A DNA stretch of 8,624 nt from DASXTW01 sp036505215 (GCA_036505215.1 DASXTW010000048.1:1-8624), one strand, 5' to 3'. Shown: positions 1-5,906, counted from the stretch's first letter. Numbers and translations: made by a program. The notes: generated by a model not told the origin, from the letters alone.

Positions 1-867
1 AGGAAACATCACGCCGACGATGGCTCCCTTGGGCGAATCGGCGAAGGCGGCCGCACCGAGGATGATCGAGGCGACCAGGGTCACCTCGTAGGACTCGAAC
101 AGGTCTGCGGCCATGCCCGCGCAGTCCCCGACGTTATCGCCCACGTTGTCGGCGATCGTGGCGGCGTTCCGCGGGTCGTCCTCGGGGATGTTCTTCTCCA
201 CCTTCCCCACCAGGTCCGCGCCGACGTCCGCGGCCTTGGTGAAGATTCCCCCTCCGACCCGCATGAACATGGCCAGGAGCGCCCCGCCGAACCCGAACCC
301 CACCAGAACGCTGGTGGCGTCCTGCTTGTAGATGATCAGGATGACCGTGGCACCCAGGAGTCCGAGGCCGACGGTGAACATCCCGGCCACGCCCCCGGTG
401 CGAAACGCAAGGCGCATCGCCCGGCGCAGCCCGGCCTCACGGGCGGCATTCGCCACCCGGACGTTCCCCCGCACGGCCAGCCACATGCCGGAGAACCCGG
501 TGATCGCGGAGAACCCCGCCCCCAAGATGAAGGCGATGGAACGGCCCAGCCTGAGCGCGATGGCCGAGTGGGCCGCGTCCTTCGGCACCGGCAGGACGAA
601 GAAGAGGGCCACGAACAGGATGCCCATGAAGATCCCCAGGGTGCGGAACTGGCGGTTCAGATAGGCCCGGCTCCCCACCTGGATGGCCCGGGCGATCTCC
701 TTCATCTTCTCGGTGCCCTCCGAGGCCGCCAGGACCTCGCGACTGAAGACGTATGCGACGCCCAGGGCCACCAGAGACACGGCCAGAATCACCCACAGCG
801 ACGTGTCCTCGAAGGGATGGAAGAAGACGCGCTGGCCGAGGCCCCCTTCCTGGGCGAGTAAGGACAT
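1..867 (-). CDS. hppA: Membrane-bound H+/Na+-translocating pyrophosphatase, N-terminal part (cut by window edge)
   Basis: Integral membrane pump that hydrolyses cytoplasmic pyrophosphate and uses the energy to export protons or sodium. The first 289 codons are visible; the family is usually about 700 residues. Seen: an N-terminal membrane segment (about 23-43), the segment EGTEKMKEIARAIQVGSRAYL (family hallmark, about 50-70), and the catalytic loop at 205-263. That loop holds GGGIFTKAADVGADLVGKVE (the D-K substrate/Mg site, D214, D218, K222), DDPRN (230-234) and DNVGDNVGDCAGMAADLFES (240-259). All expected acidic residues in this part are present. The ATG at 867-865 is chosen because AGGAGGA lies 7 bases upstream (880-874). 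The residue that separates K+-dependent from K+-independent pumps lies beyond the window, so subtype and pumped ion cannot be told. It follows the ion transporter gene by 119 bases and has its own -10-like box. Confidence 0.97.
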   Translation of the reverse strand, partial: MSLLAQEGGLGQRVFFHPFEDTSLWVILAVSLVALGVAYVFSREVLAASEGTEKMKEIARAIQVGSRAYLNRQFRTLGIFMGILFVALFFVLPVPKDAAHSAIALRLGRSIAFILGAGFSAITGFSGMWLAVRGNVRVANAAREAGLRRAMRLAFRTGGVAGMFTVGLGLLGATVILIIYKQDATSVLVGFGFGGALLAMFMRVGGGIFTKAADVGADLVGKVEKNIPEDDPRNAATIADNVGDNVGDCAGMAADLFESYEVTLVASIILGAAAFADSPKGAIVGVMFP

Positions 868-935
868 CAACGTTCCTCCTGGGTGCGGTATGTAGGGTGC
901 GCGGTCGAAGGCCCAACGGCCCAGGTCGGCCGGGC

Positions 936-941
936 ATTATA
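936..941 (-). promoter_or_regulatory. Candidate -10 box for hppA
   Basis: A perfect TATAAT on the minus strand, about 70 bases before the hppA start in an otherwise GC-rich gap. No convincing -35 hexamer lies 16-18 bases upstream (GAAGGG at 17). The predicted 5' leader is about 60 nt and ends in the strong Shine-Dalgarno AGGAGGA. hppA may therefore have its own promoter besides any read-through from the transporter gene. Confidence 0.45.
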
Positions 942-970
942 GCTCACGAACCATTGTGCCCTTCTTCCGC

Positions 971-991
971 CCTGAGCCGGGCTTGCTCAGG
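971..991 (-). terminator. Hairpin overlapping the transporter stop codon
   Basis: Perfect 7-bp inverted repeat CCTGAGC / GCTCAGG with a 7-nt loop, spanning the TGA of the ArsB/NhaD-like gene. No T-run follows on either strand, so it is not a textbook intrinsic terminator. It could slow RNA polymerase or protect the 3' end of the message between this gene and hppA. Confidence 0.25.
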
Positions 992-2279
992 CCAGAACGA
1001 AGTACCGAATCCACAAATAGATACTGGAAAGCCCGACCGTGAGTAGGGTGACGACGACCCCGTACCTCGCGAACTCGAGGAAGCGGATGCGATGCCCTCC
1101 CCGCGCGGCGATTCCCAGGATGACCACGTTGGCACTGGCGCCGATCGCAGTCGCATTTCCTCCCAGATCCGCACCGAGGGCGAGCGCCCACCACAGCACG
1201 GTCGTGCTCGCGCTTCCGGGCAACGCCCGGACGAGCTCGTGGACCAGAGGAGCCATCGTTGCCACGTACGGGATGTTGTCGACCAGGGCCGAGAGGATCG
1301 CCGACACCCAGACCAAGAGGAGCACCGCGATGAGCACATCCCCGTTGGTGGCACGAATGGCTGCCCTGGCAAGGCTCGAAACCACCCCTGCCTTCACCAG
1401 AGCACCCACCATCACGAAGAGGCCGGCGAAGAATACGAGAGTGTGCCACTCGACCTCCCGGAGGAACGGCCAGGGCTCCCGGCCCGCGACGAGCAGCAGG
1501 ACGCCAGCCCCCAGAAGGGCAACCACCGAAGGCTCGTAGTGAAGGACGCCGTGGAGGACGAATGCCGCGGTCACCATCCCAAGGATGACGAGGGCGCGGA
1601 CCATCAGGGGACGCTCCCGAAGCGACTCTCGCTCGTCGAGGGCCATGAGCTCCACCACCCGCTCTGGCTTGTACACGAAGGACCGTCGGAACATCAGCTT
1701 GATGGCGAGGATGTACACGACCATCAGGACCACCACCAGCGGCGCAAGATTGACCAGGAAGTCGATGTAGGACAGCCCTCCTTGGCTTCCGATCAGGATG
1801 TTGGGTGGGTCTCCGATCAGCGTGGCAGTACCTCCGATGTTCGAGGCCATCGCCTCCGAGATGAGCATTGGAATGGGTGACAGTCCCAGTCGCTCGGCGA
1901 TGAGGAGGGTAACTGGGGCCACCAGGAGAACGGTCGTGACGTTGTCGAGCAGGGCGGAGGCCACTGCCGTGATGAGCACCAGCATCACCATGATACGGAA
2001 CGGACGGCCTCTGGCTCGTTTGGCCGAGCGAATGGCAATGTACTCGAACAGGCCGGTATGCCGGAGCACTCCCACGATCACCATCATTCCGAACAGCAGG
2101 AAGATCACGTTCCAGTCGATGCCGAACCGCTCCGATTGGAAGGCATCCTGCGCGGACACGAAGCGGAACAGGAGCATCAGCCCGGCGCCGGCGAGAGCCA
2201 CGATGACCCGATGTACCCACTCCGTAGCGATCAGCGTGTAGGCCAGAACGAAGATCGAGACGACGACGGCGTCTCTCAT
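987..2279 (-). CDS. ArsB/NhaD-type (IT superfamily) ion transporter
   Basis: Polytopic membrane transporter of 430 residues, the usual length for ArsB/NhaD/P-protein-like permeases, with about 10-12 hydrophobic segments. The internally repeated re-entrant motifs of the family are present in both halves. First half: LDNVTTVLLVAPVT (111-124) and SNIGGTATLIGDPPNILIGS (147-165). Second half: LVDNIPYVATMAPLV (332-346) and GADLGGNATAIGASANVV (369-386). The substrate cannot be read from sequence; Na+/H+ antiport, arsenite export and carboxylate transport all occur in this superfamily. No arsR, arsC or arsA lies nearby, which argues weakly against arsenic. The ATG at 2279-2277 overlaps the stop of the upstream CBS gene as ATGA, implying translational coupling. 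A longer frame upstream exists but runs through the CBS gene and gives low-complexity Arg/Gly-rich peptide, so it is not used. The pairing suggests that the CBS protein gates or senses for this transporter. Confidence 0.93.
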   Translation of the reverse strand: MRDAVVVSIFVLAYTLIATEWVHRVIVALAGAGLMLLFRFVSAQDAFQSERFGIDWNVIFLLFGMMVIVGVLRHTGLFEYIAIRSAKRARGRPFRIMVMLVLITAVASALLDNVTTVLLVAPVTLLIAERLGLSPIPMLISEAMASNIGGTATLIGDPPNILIGSQGGLSYIDFLVNLAPLVVVLMVVYILAIKLMFRRSFVYKPERVVELMALDERESLRERPLMVRALVILGMVTAAFVLHGVLHYEPSVVALLGAGVLLLVAGREPWPFLREVEWHTLVFFAGLFVMVGALVKAGVVSSLARAAIRATNGDVLIAVLLLVWVSAILSALVDNIPYVATMAPLVHELVRALPGSASTTVLWWALALGADLGGNATAIGASANVVILGIAARGGHRIRFLEFARYGVVVTLLTVGLSSIYLWIRYFVLA

Positions 2280-2719
2280 GGTGTGAGGAGTTGCTTGAGC
2301 AGCGAATTCAGCGTGATGGCTCCGACCACGCGATCGTCCTCGCGGACTGCGACCATGGGCACGTCGGCCTCCACCATCGCGGAAGCCACTTCGATGAGGG
2401 TGGCCTCGGAATTCACTTCGGCGTTCTCGGCCCCGTCTTCCGGCAGCAGATCCGAAGCCCGCTTTCCCTCCAGTCGCCGCCACAGGGCGTCGGCGGCTTC
2501 CTCCTCGAGGACACCCGCGAGGGGCTCCGCCTCCGCCACATACGGGGGCAGCAGGAAGCGCAGGAGCATCGCGTCGGTCAGGACGCCCGCGAGTCGCTCA
2601 TCGGCATCGACGACGAGGAGGCCCCGCACCTCCGGGTCGGCGAGGAGACGCGCCGCCTCGGTCGCCGGCGCGTCCGGACCCACGATCGGCGGGGAGATCA
2701 TCACGTCTCGTGCCTTCAC
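2276..2719 (-). CDS. Two-CBS-domain protein, probable regulator of the adjacent transporter
   Basis: Small soluble protein of 147 residues made of a tandem CBS pair (Bateman module). CBS1 is about 3-55, opening KARDVMISPPIVGPDAPATE and containing GLLVVDADERLAGVLTDAML. CBS2 is about 87-145, with VPMVAVREDDRVVGAITLNSLL. An acidic, Ala-rich insert at 60-105 separates them. Bateman modules usually bind adenosyl ligands (ATP, AMP, c-di-AMP) and regulate a partner; the ligand here is unknown. The GTG at 2719-2717 is preferred over ATGs farther upstream because a near-perfect Shine-Dalgarno sits 6 bases before it and because the protein then starts where such proteins normally do. The gene shares ATGA with the ArsB/NhaD-like gene, so the two are almost certainly co-translated. 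A leader with two strong hairpins precedes it. Confidence 0.9.
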   Translation of the reverse strand: MKARDVMISPPIVGPDAPATEAARLLADPEVRGLLVVDADERLAGVLTDAMLLRFLLPPYVAEAEPLAGVLEEEAADALWRRLEGKRASDLLPEDGAENAEVNSEATLIEVASAMVEADVPMVAVREDDRVVGAITLNSLLKQLLTP

Positions 2720-2725
2720 CTTCGT

Positions 2726-2732
2726 ACCTCCC
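2726..2732 (-). promoter_or_regulatory. Shine-Dalgarno deciding the GTG start of the CBS gene
   Basis: GGGAGGT on the minus strand, 6 bases before GTG at 2719. The in-frame ATGs at 2791 and 2776 have no comparable site and would add 24 or 19 residues that do not resemble a CBS domain. It directly abuts the hairpin at 2733-2758, so that structure could modulate ribosome access. Confidence 0.75.
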
Positions 2733-2758
2733 GGGCGGAGCGTTGGAATCCTCCGCCC
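2733..2758 (-). promoter_or_regulatory. 8-bp leader hairpin next to the CBS-gene ribosome-binding site
   Basis: Perfect inverted repeat GGGCGGAG / CTCCGCCC with a 10-nt loop (positions 2751-2758 and 2733-2740). Its 3' arm ends at the first base of the Shine-Dalgarno GGGAGGT. No T-run follows, so it is not an intrinsic terminator. It may keep the ribosome-binding site single-stranded, or it could be a DNA operator. Function not known. Confidence 0.4.
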
Positions 2759-2792
2759 CCACTCTCGGACGTTCATTTGCGGCAACGACAAG

Positions 2793-2855
2793 GGAGCGCC
2801 GGAAAACCTGATCCCATGCCGCGAACGGCATGCCGACCAGGCTTCCCGGCGCTCC
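2793..2855. repeat. 63-nt nearly perfect inverted repeat (long hairpin)
   Basis: The outer arms at 2793-2813 and 2835-2855 pair over 21 positions, three of them G-U when read as minus-strand RNA. A small 2x1 internal loop follows, then an inner 7-bp stem (CATGCCG / CGGCATG) closed by a 4-nt loop at 2822-2825. Its length is well above chance for a non-coding gap. It lies between the MFS remnant and the CBS gene. No T-run follows on either strand. It could be a structured leader RNA, a processing or stability element, or a palindromic mobile unit of the REP/MITE kind; only one copy is in this window. Confidence 0.6.
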
Positions 2856-2929
2856 AGAGTTCGCCGGCAGTCTACCTTGGGACGATCAGGGTCGCTCTTC
2901 TCGTCGGCCTACGTCAGGGCCGCGCGGTC

Positions 2930-3293
2930 TCAAACGGACCTCGCCACGTCGAGCTCTTGCCTGACTCGCAGGAAGAACGGGATGGCGGCGAGTTCAGCAA
3001 CCACGCAGAAGGCGACCACCGCCCCGGTCGAAACGGTATACAGGCCGCCGATCGCCGCGCTGCCGAGGAACCAGAACACTCCATGCGCCGCCGTGAAGAG
3101 GCCGTACGCGGACGCCCGGCGCTGAATCGGCACCATCGGAGCGACGGCCGCCGGAACGATCGATTCGTGGACGCCCATCCCGAGTCCCCACAGGGACACT
3201 CCAACGAGTGCCGGCCAGAAGCCTCCGAGGAAGACCAGCGGCGCGAACAGGGCGGAGACGAGGGTGAGAGGGACCACCACGCCGATGCCGACA
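2930..3293 (-). pseudogene. C-terminal remnant of an MFS transporter
   Basis: About 120 codons in one frame, with four hydrophobic segments that match the last third of a major facilitator protein. The opening is VGIGVVVPLTLVSALFAP; then come a GLGMGVHESIVPAAVAPMVP segment, the loop PIQRRASAYGLFTAAHGVFW (typical cytoplasmic loop plus TM11) and a final TM ending FFLRVRQEL. The first eight or so membrane segments, about 270-300 residues, are missing. Upstream in this frame a TGA appears within a few codons of the junction, and no start with a Shine-Dalgarno is visible; the nearest candidate is a GTG at 3280-3278. The upstream DNA belongs to a dynamin-like gene in another frame. It is therefore a broken gene left by deletion, unless the contig is misassembled here. 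The transported substrate is unknown. Confidence 0.8.
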
Positions 3294-3548
3294 CGTGACG
3301 ATCGACGTCAGCGGGACGACGGCGGCAGGCAGGATCTCCGCCCCCAGCAGGGCGTTCACGAAGGTCGTCTTGCCCCGCTTGAACTCCCCGACGACCACGG
3401 CGTTGAAGCGCTCCTCGAGCAGCTTCTTCTCCAGCCCTCGGGCCGCGTCCGCGATTCGCCCGCTCGCCCGGCCCTCGGCCACCTCGGCGAGTGCGGACAA
3501 GCTCTCTCGAAGCCGGTCCCTGGACCCCGCAAAGCTCTCGTCGCCCAT
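3294..3548 (-). pseudogene. N-terminal remnant of a dynamin-like GTPase, truncated after residue 85
   Basis: The first 85 codons look like a bacterial dynamin-family GTPase. A helical N-terminus is followed by FNAVVVGEFKRGKTTFVNAL (P-loop GEFKRGKT at 54-61) and ILPAAVVPLTSIVT, which carries the G2 threonine (T81). The G3 (DTPG), G4 and all helical membrane-remodelling regions are absent. After T85 the frame continues to a stop at 2994 but encodes Arg/Pro-rich peptide antisense in character to the dynamin fold, because the DNA there is the MFS gene in a different frame. The ATG at 3548-3546 lies 2 bases after the T-run of the fluoride-riboswitch terminator, so this was (or is) the first gene under that switch. 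Its ribosome-binding site GAGGAGGT is inside the terminator hairpin, 13 bases before ATG. The truncated product is unlikely to be an active GTPase. Confidence 0.8.
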
Positions 3549-3550
3549 AG

Positions 3551-3578
3551 AAAAAGCCCCTACCTCCTCGGTAGGAGC
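3551..3578 (-). terminator. Intrinsic terminator of the fluoride riboswitch
   Basis: Stem GCTCCTACC (3578-3570) with GGTAGGGGC (3564-3556): 9 bp including one G-U, a 5-nt loop, then TTTTT at 3555-3551. The 5' arm shares GCTCC with the pseudoknot strand of the fluoride aptamer (3579-3574), so aptamer and terminator cannot form together. In the absence of ligand it would also end transcription coming from terC. Confidence 0.85.
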
Positions 3579-3617
3579 TATCAGCCCTCGCGAGCGGTTC
3601 GGCGAGCTCCATCGCCT
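3570..3617 (-). ncRNA. Fluoride riboswitch (crcB motif) aptamer, transcriptional ON switch
   Basis: Minus-strand RNA that matches the fluoride aptamer consensus base for base at its core. P1 is GGCG (3616-3613) with CGCC (3604-3601), enclosing the loop AUGGAGCU. A linker GAAC follows, then P2 GCUC (3595-3592) with GGGC (3587-3584) closed by a GCGA tetraloop, then the conserved CUGAU and CUAC at the 3' end. The pseudoknot GGAGCU (3610-3605) with AGCUCC (3579-3574) is perfectly complementary. Fluoride binding stabilises this pseudoknot and withholds GCUCC from the terminator, so fluoride should allow read-through. Known family members precede fluoride channels and antiporters, and some genes for fluoride-sensitive enzymes. 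Here the first gene is a broken dynamin/MFS fusion, and the first intact genes are CBS and ArsB/NhaD-like. Confidence 0.9.
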
Positions 3618-3634
3618 CGGTGCGATTCACATTG

Positions 3635-3640
3635 AGTATA
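3635..3640 (-). promoter_or_regulatory. Candidate -10 box for the fluoride riboswitch transcript
   Basis: TATACT on the minus strand, starting 2 bases past the terC stop codon and 17 bases before the first aptamer base. The expected start of RNA near 3628 would leave a leader of about 10 nt before P1, which suits a riboswitch. No good -35 hexamer is seen at 16-18 bases spacing (GTGGTC), so strength is uncertain. Confidence 0.5.
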
Positions 3641-3642
3641 GG

Positions 3643-4569
3643 TCAGGTTCCCGTGTCGACCACCCCCCGGCGGCTGATCCAAGACGCCAGAGCGCCGACC
3701 CCGAGGATCGCCGCGATCCCTGTCAGTGATAGCGCGATGGGGATGTGCACCCAGTCCGAGATCAGCATCTTCACCGCCACGAAGCCCAGCAGGGCCGCCA
3801 GGGCCGGCCGGAGGTAGTGGAAGCGATCCACCGCCCCGGCCAGCACGAAGTACAGCGACCGCAAGCCCAGGATGGCGAGCGCATTCGAGGCGAACACGAC
3901 GAAGGCATCCCTGGTCACCGCGAAGATCGCCGGGATCGAGTCGACCGCGAAGACTACGTCCGTCAACTCGACCACGACCAGGACCGCCAAGAGAGGAGTG
4001 GCCAGCAGCTTGCCGGCGTTCCTCACGATCAGGCGCTGACCGTCGTACCTCTCCGTCATCGGGAGGAACCGCCGGACCAGGCGCAGGATCGCGGTCTCCT
4101 CCATCGAGGCCTTCTGGTCTCTCTCCCGCAGGAACCGGACGGCGGTGACCAGGAGGAGACCGCCGAACACATAGATGATCCAATCGAACTTGTTGATCAG
4201 GGCGGTCCCGCCCAGGATGAATCCGAGCCGGAGGGTCACCGCTCCGACGATGCCCCAGAACAACACCCGATGTTGGTATCGGGCAGCTACGGAGAAGTGG
4301 GTGAAGATGAGGATCCACACGAAGACGTTGTCCAGAGAGAGGCTCCACTCGATCAGGTAGCCGGCCAGGAACTCGCCGGCCACCTGCCCCCCTCGCCAGA
4401 CCCACATCACGACGACGAAGACCATCGCCAGGGTCACCCACACGCCGGTCCAGGCCAGGGCTTCCCTGAAGGGCACCCGATGGGCTTCGCGGTGGAAGAT
4501 CCCGAGATCCACCAGCAGGACGAGCGCGATGAATCCGATGAACCCGGCCCAGATGTACCACTCGACCAC
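3643..4569 (-). CDS. terC: TerC/Alx-family integral membrane metal (Mn2+) exporter
   Basis: Multi-pass membrane protein of 308 residues, the usual length for TerC/Alx. The two family signature segments are intact: EWSLSLDNVFVW (74-85, with E74, D80 and N81) and VELTDVVFAVDSIPAIFAV (200-218, with E201, D204 and D210). These acidic residues are the likely metal-binding pair of the two homologous halves. Hydrophobic segments start near 4, 41, 78, 103, 128, 186, 222 and 254. The GTG at 4569-4567 is chosen because GGAGGT lies 8 bases upstream (4583-4578). Family members (Alx, MntP-like role, YceF/YkoY) export Mn2+ or metallate exported proteins. The manganese riboswitch directly upstream strongly supports a manganese role over tellurite resistance. 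The protein ends 25 bases before the fluoride aptamer, whose terminator also serves as its downstream stop. Confidence 0.95.
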   Translation of the reverse strand: MVEWYIWAGFIGFIALVLLVDLGIFHREAHRVPFREALAWTGVWVTLAMVFVVVMWVWRGGQVAGEFLAGYLIEWSLSLDNVFVWILIFTHFSVAARYQHRVLFWGIVGAVTLRLGFILGGTALINKFDWIIYVFGGLLLVTAVRFLRERDQKASMEETAILRLVRRFLPMTERYDGQRLIVRNAGKLLATPLLAVLVVVELTDVVFAVDSIPAIFAVTRDAFVVFASNALAILGLRSLYFVLAGAVDRFHYLRPALAALLGFVAVKMLISDWVHIPIALSLTGIAAILGVGALASWISRRGVVDTGT

Positions 4570-4574
4570 GTGCC

Positions 4575-4714
4575 GAGACCTCCAGCCTTTCTTCAGGCCG
4601 AAGGTCTCGTCCAGCCGCGACCCACGGACAACGGGCTCAACGCGGCGGGATTCACCGGGCCGGACACTCGCCGGCCGTGCTGACGGTGAACCCGGAGCGG
4701 ACTACTCCCCTTCG
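4575..4714 (-). ncRNA. yybP-ykoY manganese riboswitch with translational expression platform
   Basis: The minus-strand leader of terC carries the family hallmarks in order: P1 5' strand CGAAGG (4714-4709), loop L1 GGGGAGUAG (about 4710-4702), the CGUCA of the docking loop (4685-4681), a variable hairpin GGCCGG/CCGGCC, and the 3' GACGAGACCUUCG (4611-4599), whose CCUUCG closes P1. L1 and the CGUCA loop form the Mn2+ site in this family. A clear switch is visible: GAGACCU (4608-4602) in the 3' aptamer strand is fully complementary to AGGUCUC (4581-4575), which includes part of the terC Shine-Dalgarno. Without Mn2+ the site would be hidden; with Mn2+, P1 holds the strand and frees it. The RNA starts 13 bases past the AI-2E-family stop codon; no clear promoter was found. 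Confidence 0.88.
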
Positions 4715-4726
4715 AGCAGCACCAGC

Positions 4727-5896
4727 TTACCTGCTCGACGCTTCGGACCTGCGCTCGCCGCCTCCCACCGCCGCTCGATCCTCGGGTTCCACCTCAGCCT
4801 CCCCAGTTGGGTCCGCCGATCCCTCGGGCGGCCACTGCACATTGCTGTCCCACAGGTGAAGCAGCACGATCTTGGCCGAGGCGATCACCGGCACGGTCAG
4901 CAGCATCCCGACCAGCCCCGCCAGTGTCCCCCCGATCAGCAGGCCGAGCATCACGGTCACGGGATGGAGCTTGACCGTTCGCGCCATGACGTTCGGGCTG
5001 ATGATGTGGTTGTCGATCTGCTGGACGACCAGGAGCGCCAGGGACGCCCCGACGGCCATCGGCCACCCTGGCTCCAAGTGGAGCAGGCCGCCGGTATCGC
5101 GGGTGGTGAAGGCGATGAACAGTGCCGGCACGGCTCCGATGAATGGCCCGATCAGCGGGATGAGATTGAACAGCCCGGCCACAGCTCCAACGAGGGCCCA
5201 ATACGGCAGCCCCACGATGAACAGGCCGAGCATGGAAGCCACGCCGACGAAGGCGGCCACCAGCAGCTGGCCCCGGAAGTAGCCGCCGAGCGCTCGTCCC
5301 ATCTTCTCCAGGACCGAACGGACCTCGTCCCGGCGCCTCAAGGGGACCAGGGCGATGGCCGCCCGCTGCACCTTCGGAAGATCGACCAGCAGGTAGAAGC
5401 CGACGACGGCTCCCAGCACGAACACGATCAGAGCATGGAGGAACCCCGCGGTGAAGCTGAAGATCCGTGTGATGAAGCTGCCGGCCTGGCCCTGAGGGCT
5501 CAGGCTGGCCAGGATGTCGGTCGACTTCACCTCGATCCCGAGGCGTCGCGCCGCGTCGGCCAGCGACTCCTGTGCCCGGCCGAGGAGGCCGGGGACGGAC
5601 GAGACGAAGCTCGATACCTGGTCGGCCACGATCGGAATGAGGAAACGCAGCGCCACCCCCACGATGGCCAGGAACACCACGTAGGTGAGGAGCGTCCCCC
5701 ATACCCGGGGCAGGCCACGAGCCTGGAGGCGCGACACGATCGGATTCAGCAGGTAGACGATGACCAGGGCCAGCAGGAGCGGACCGAAGGCGATGCGTAC
5801 GGGGACCAGGACGAACCGATACGCCAGGTAGCCGAGGATCAGGATCCCGATGGTGGACCACGCCACCAGACCCGCCCGGACGAGGCCGGACCGCAA
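4727..5896 (-). CDS. AI-2E/PerM-family transporter
   Basis: Membrane protein of 389 residues with the AI-2E family plan. Two N-terminal membrane segments (about 8-30 and 33-52) and one at 66-90 are followed by an extracytoplasmic helical region (91-140). Then come TM segments near 148-171, and the conserved C-terminal core with NLIPLIGPFIGAVPAL (244-259), the hallmark QQIDNHIISPNVMARTVKLH (292-311) and PVTVMLGLLIGGTLAGLVGM (312-331). The last 35 residues are charged and Gly/Glu-rich, probably a cytoplasmic tail. Despite the name, members include Na+/H+ antiporters and lipid or auxin-like exporters as well as the autoinducer-2 exporter; the substrate is not readable here. It lies 10 bases after the RsbW-like gene, so it is probably in the same operon. 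The TTG at 5896 is the earliest in-frame start and lacks a good Shine-Dalgarno; a GTG at residue 11 is an alternative. Confidence 0.9.
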   Translation of the reverse strand: MRSGLVRAGLVAWSTIGILILGYLAYRFVLVPVRIAFGPLLLALVIVYLLNPIVSRLQARGLPRVWGTLLTYVVFLAIVGVALRFLIPIVADQVSSFVSSVPGLLGRAQESLADAARRLGIEVKSTDILASLSPQGQAGSFITRIFSFTAGFLHALIVFVLGAVVGFYLLVDLPKVQRAAIALVPLRRRDEVRSVLEKMGRALGGYFRGQLLVAAFVGVASMLGLFIVGLPYWALVGAVAGLFNLIPLIGPFIGAVPALFIAFTTRDTGGLLHLEPGWPMAVGASLALLVVQQIDNHIISPNVMARTVKLHPVTVMLGLLIGGTLAGLVGMLLTVPVIASAKIVLLHLWDSNVQWPPEGSADPTGEAEVEPEDRAAVGGGERRSEASSR

Positions 5897-5906
5897 CGGA
5901 TCCGGG

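Noticed and set aside
437..937. Minus-strand open frame overlapping hppA
   Set aside because: Arg/Pro/Gly-rich shadow of the hppA frame, which shows unmistakable family motifs.
987..2483. N-terminal extension of the ArsB/NhaD-like protein by 68 residues
   Set aside because: The extension lies wholly inside the CBS gene in another frame and is Arg/Gly-rich; the ATG at 2279 gives a natural start with ATGA overlap.
2720..2791. Earlier ATG starts for the CBS protein
   Set aside because: They have no Shine-Dalgarno, run through the leader hairpin, and add residues unlike a CBS domain; the GTG at 2719 has a near-perfect ribosome-binding site.
2806..2821. 16 bases resembling the loop B/C segment of 5S rRNA
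   Set aside because: The match stops at both ends and the region folds as a long hairpin, not as 5S; probably chance or convergent.
2994..3293. Dynamin frame continuing as a real C-terminus
   Set aside because: It encodes Arg/Pro-rich low-complexity peptide with no GTPase motifs, while the other frame gives convincing MFS membrane segments.
2058..3298. Plus-strand open frames across the CBS and transporter genes
   Set aside because: Opposite-strand shadows with biased composition and no recognisable domain.
4713..4737. 7-bp inverted repeat at the AI-2E gene stop codon as a terminator
   Set aside because: No T-run on the minus strand, and its 3' arm runs into P1 of the manganese aptamer; likely incidental.
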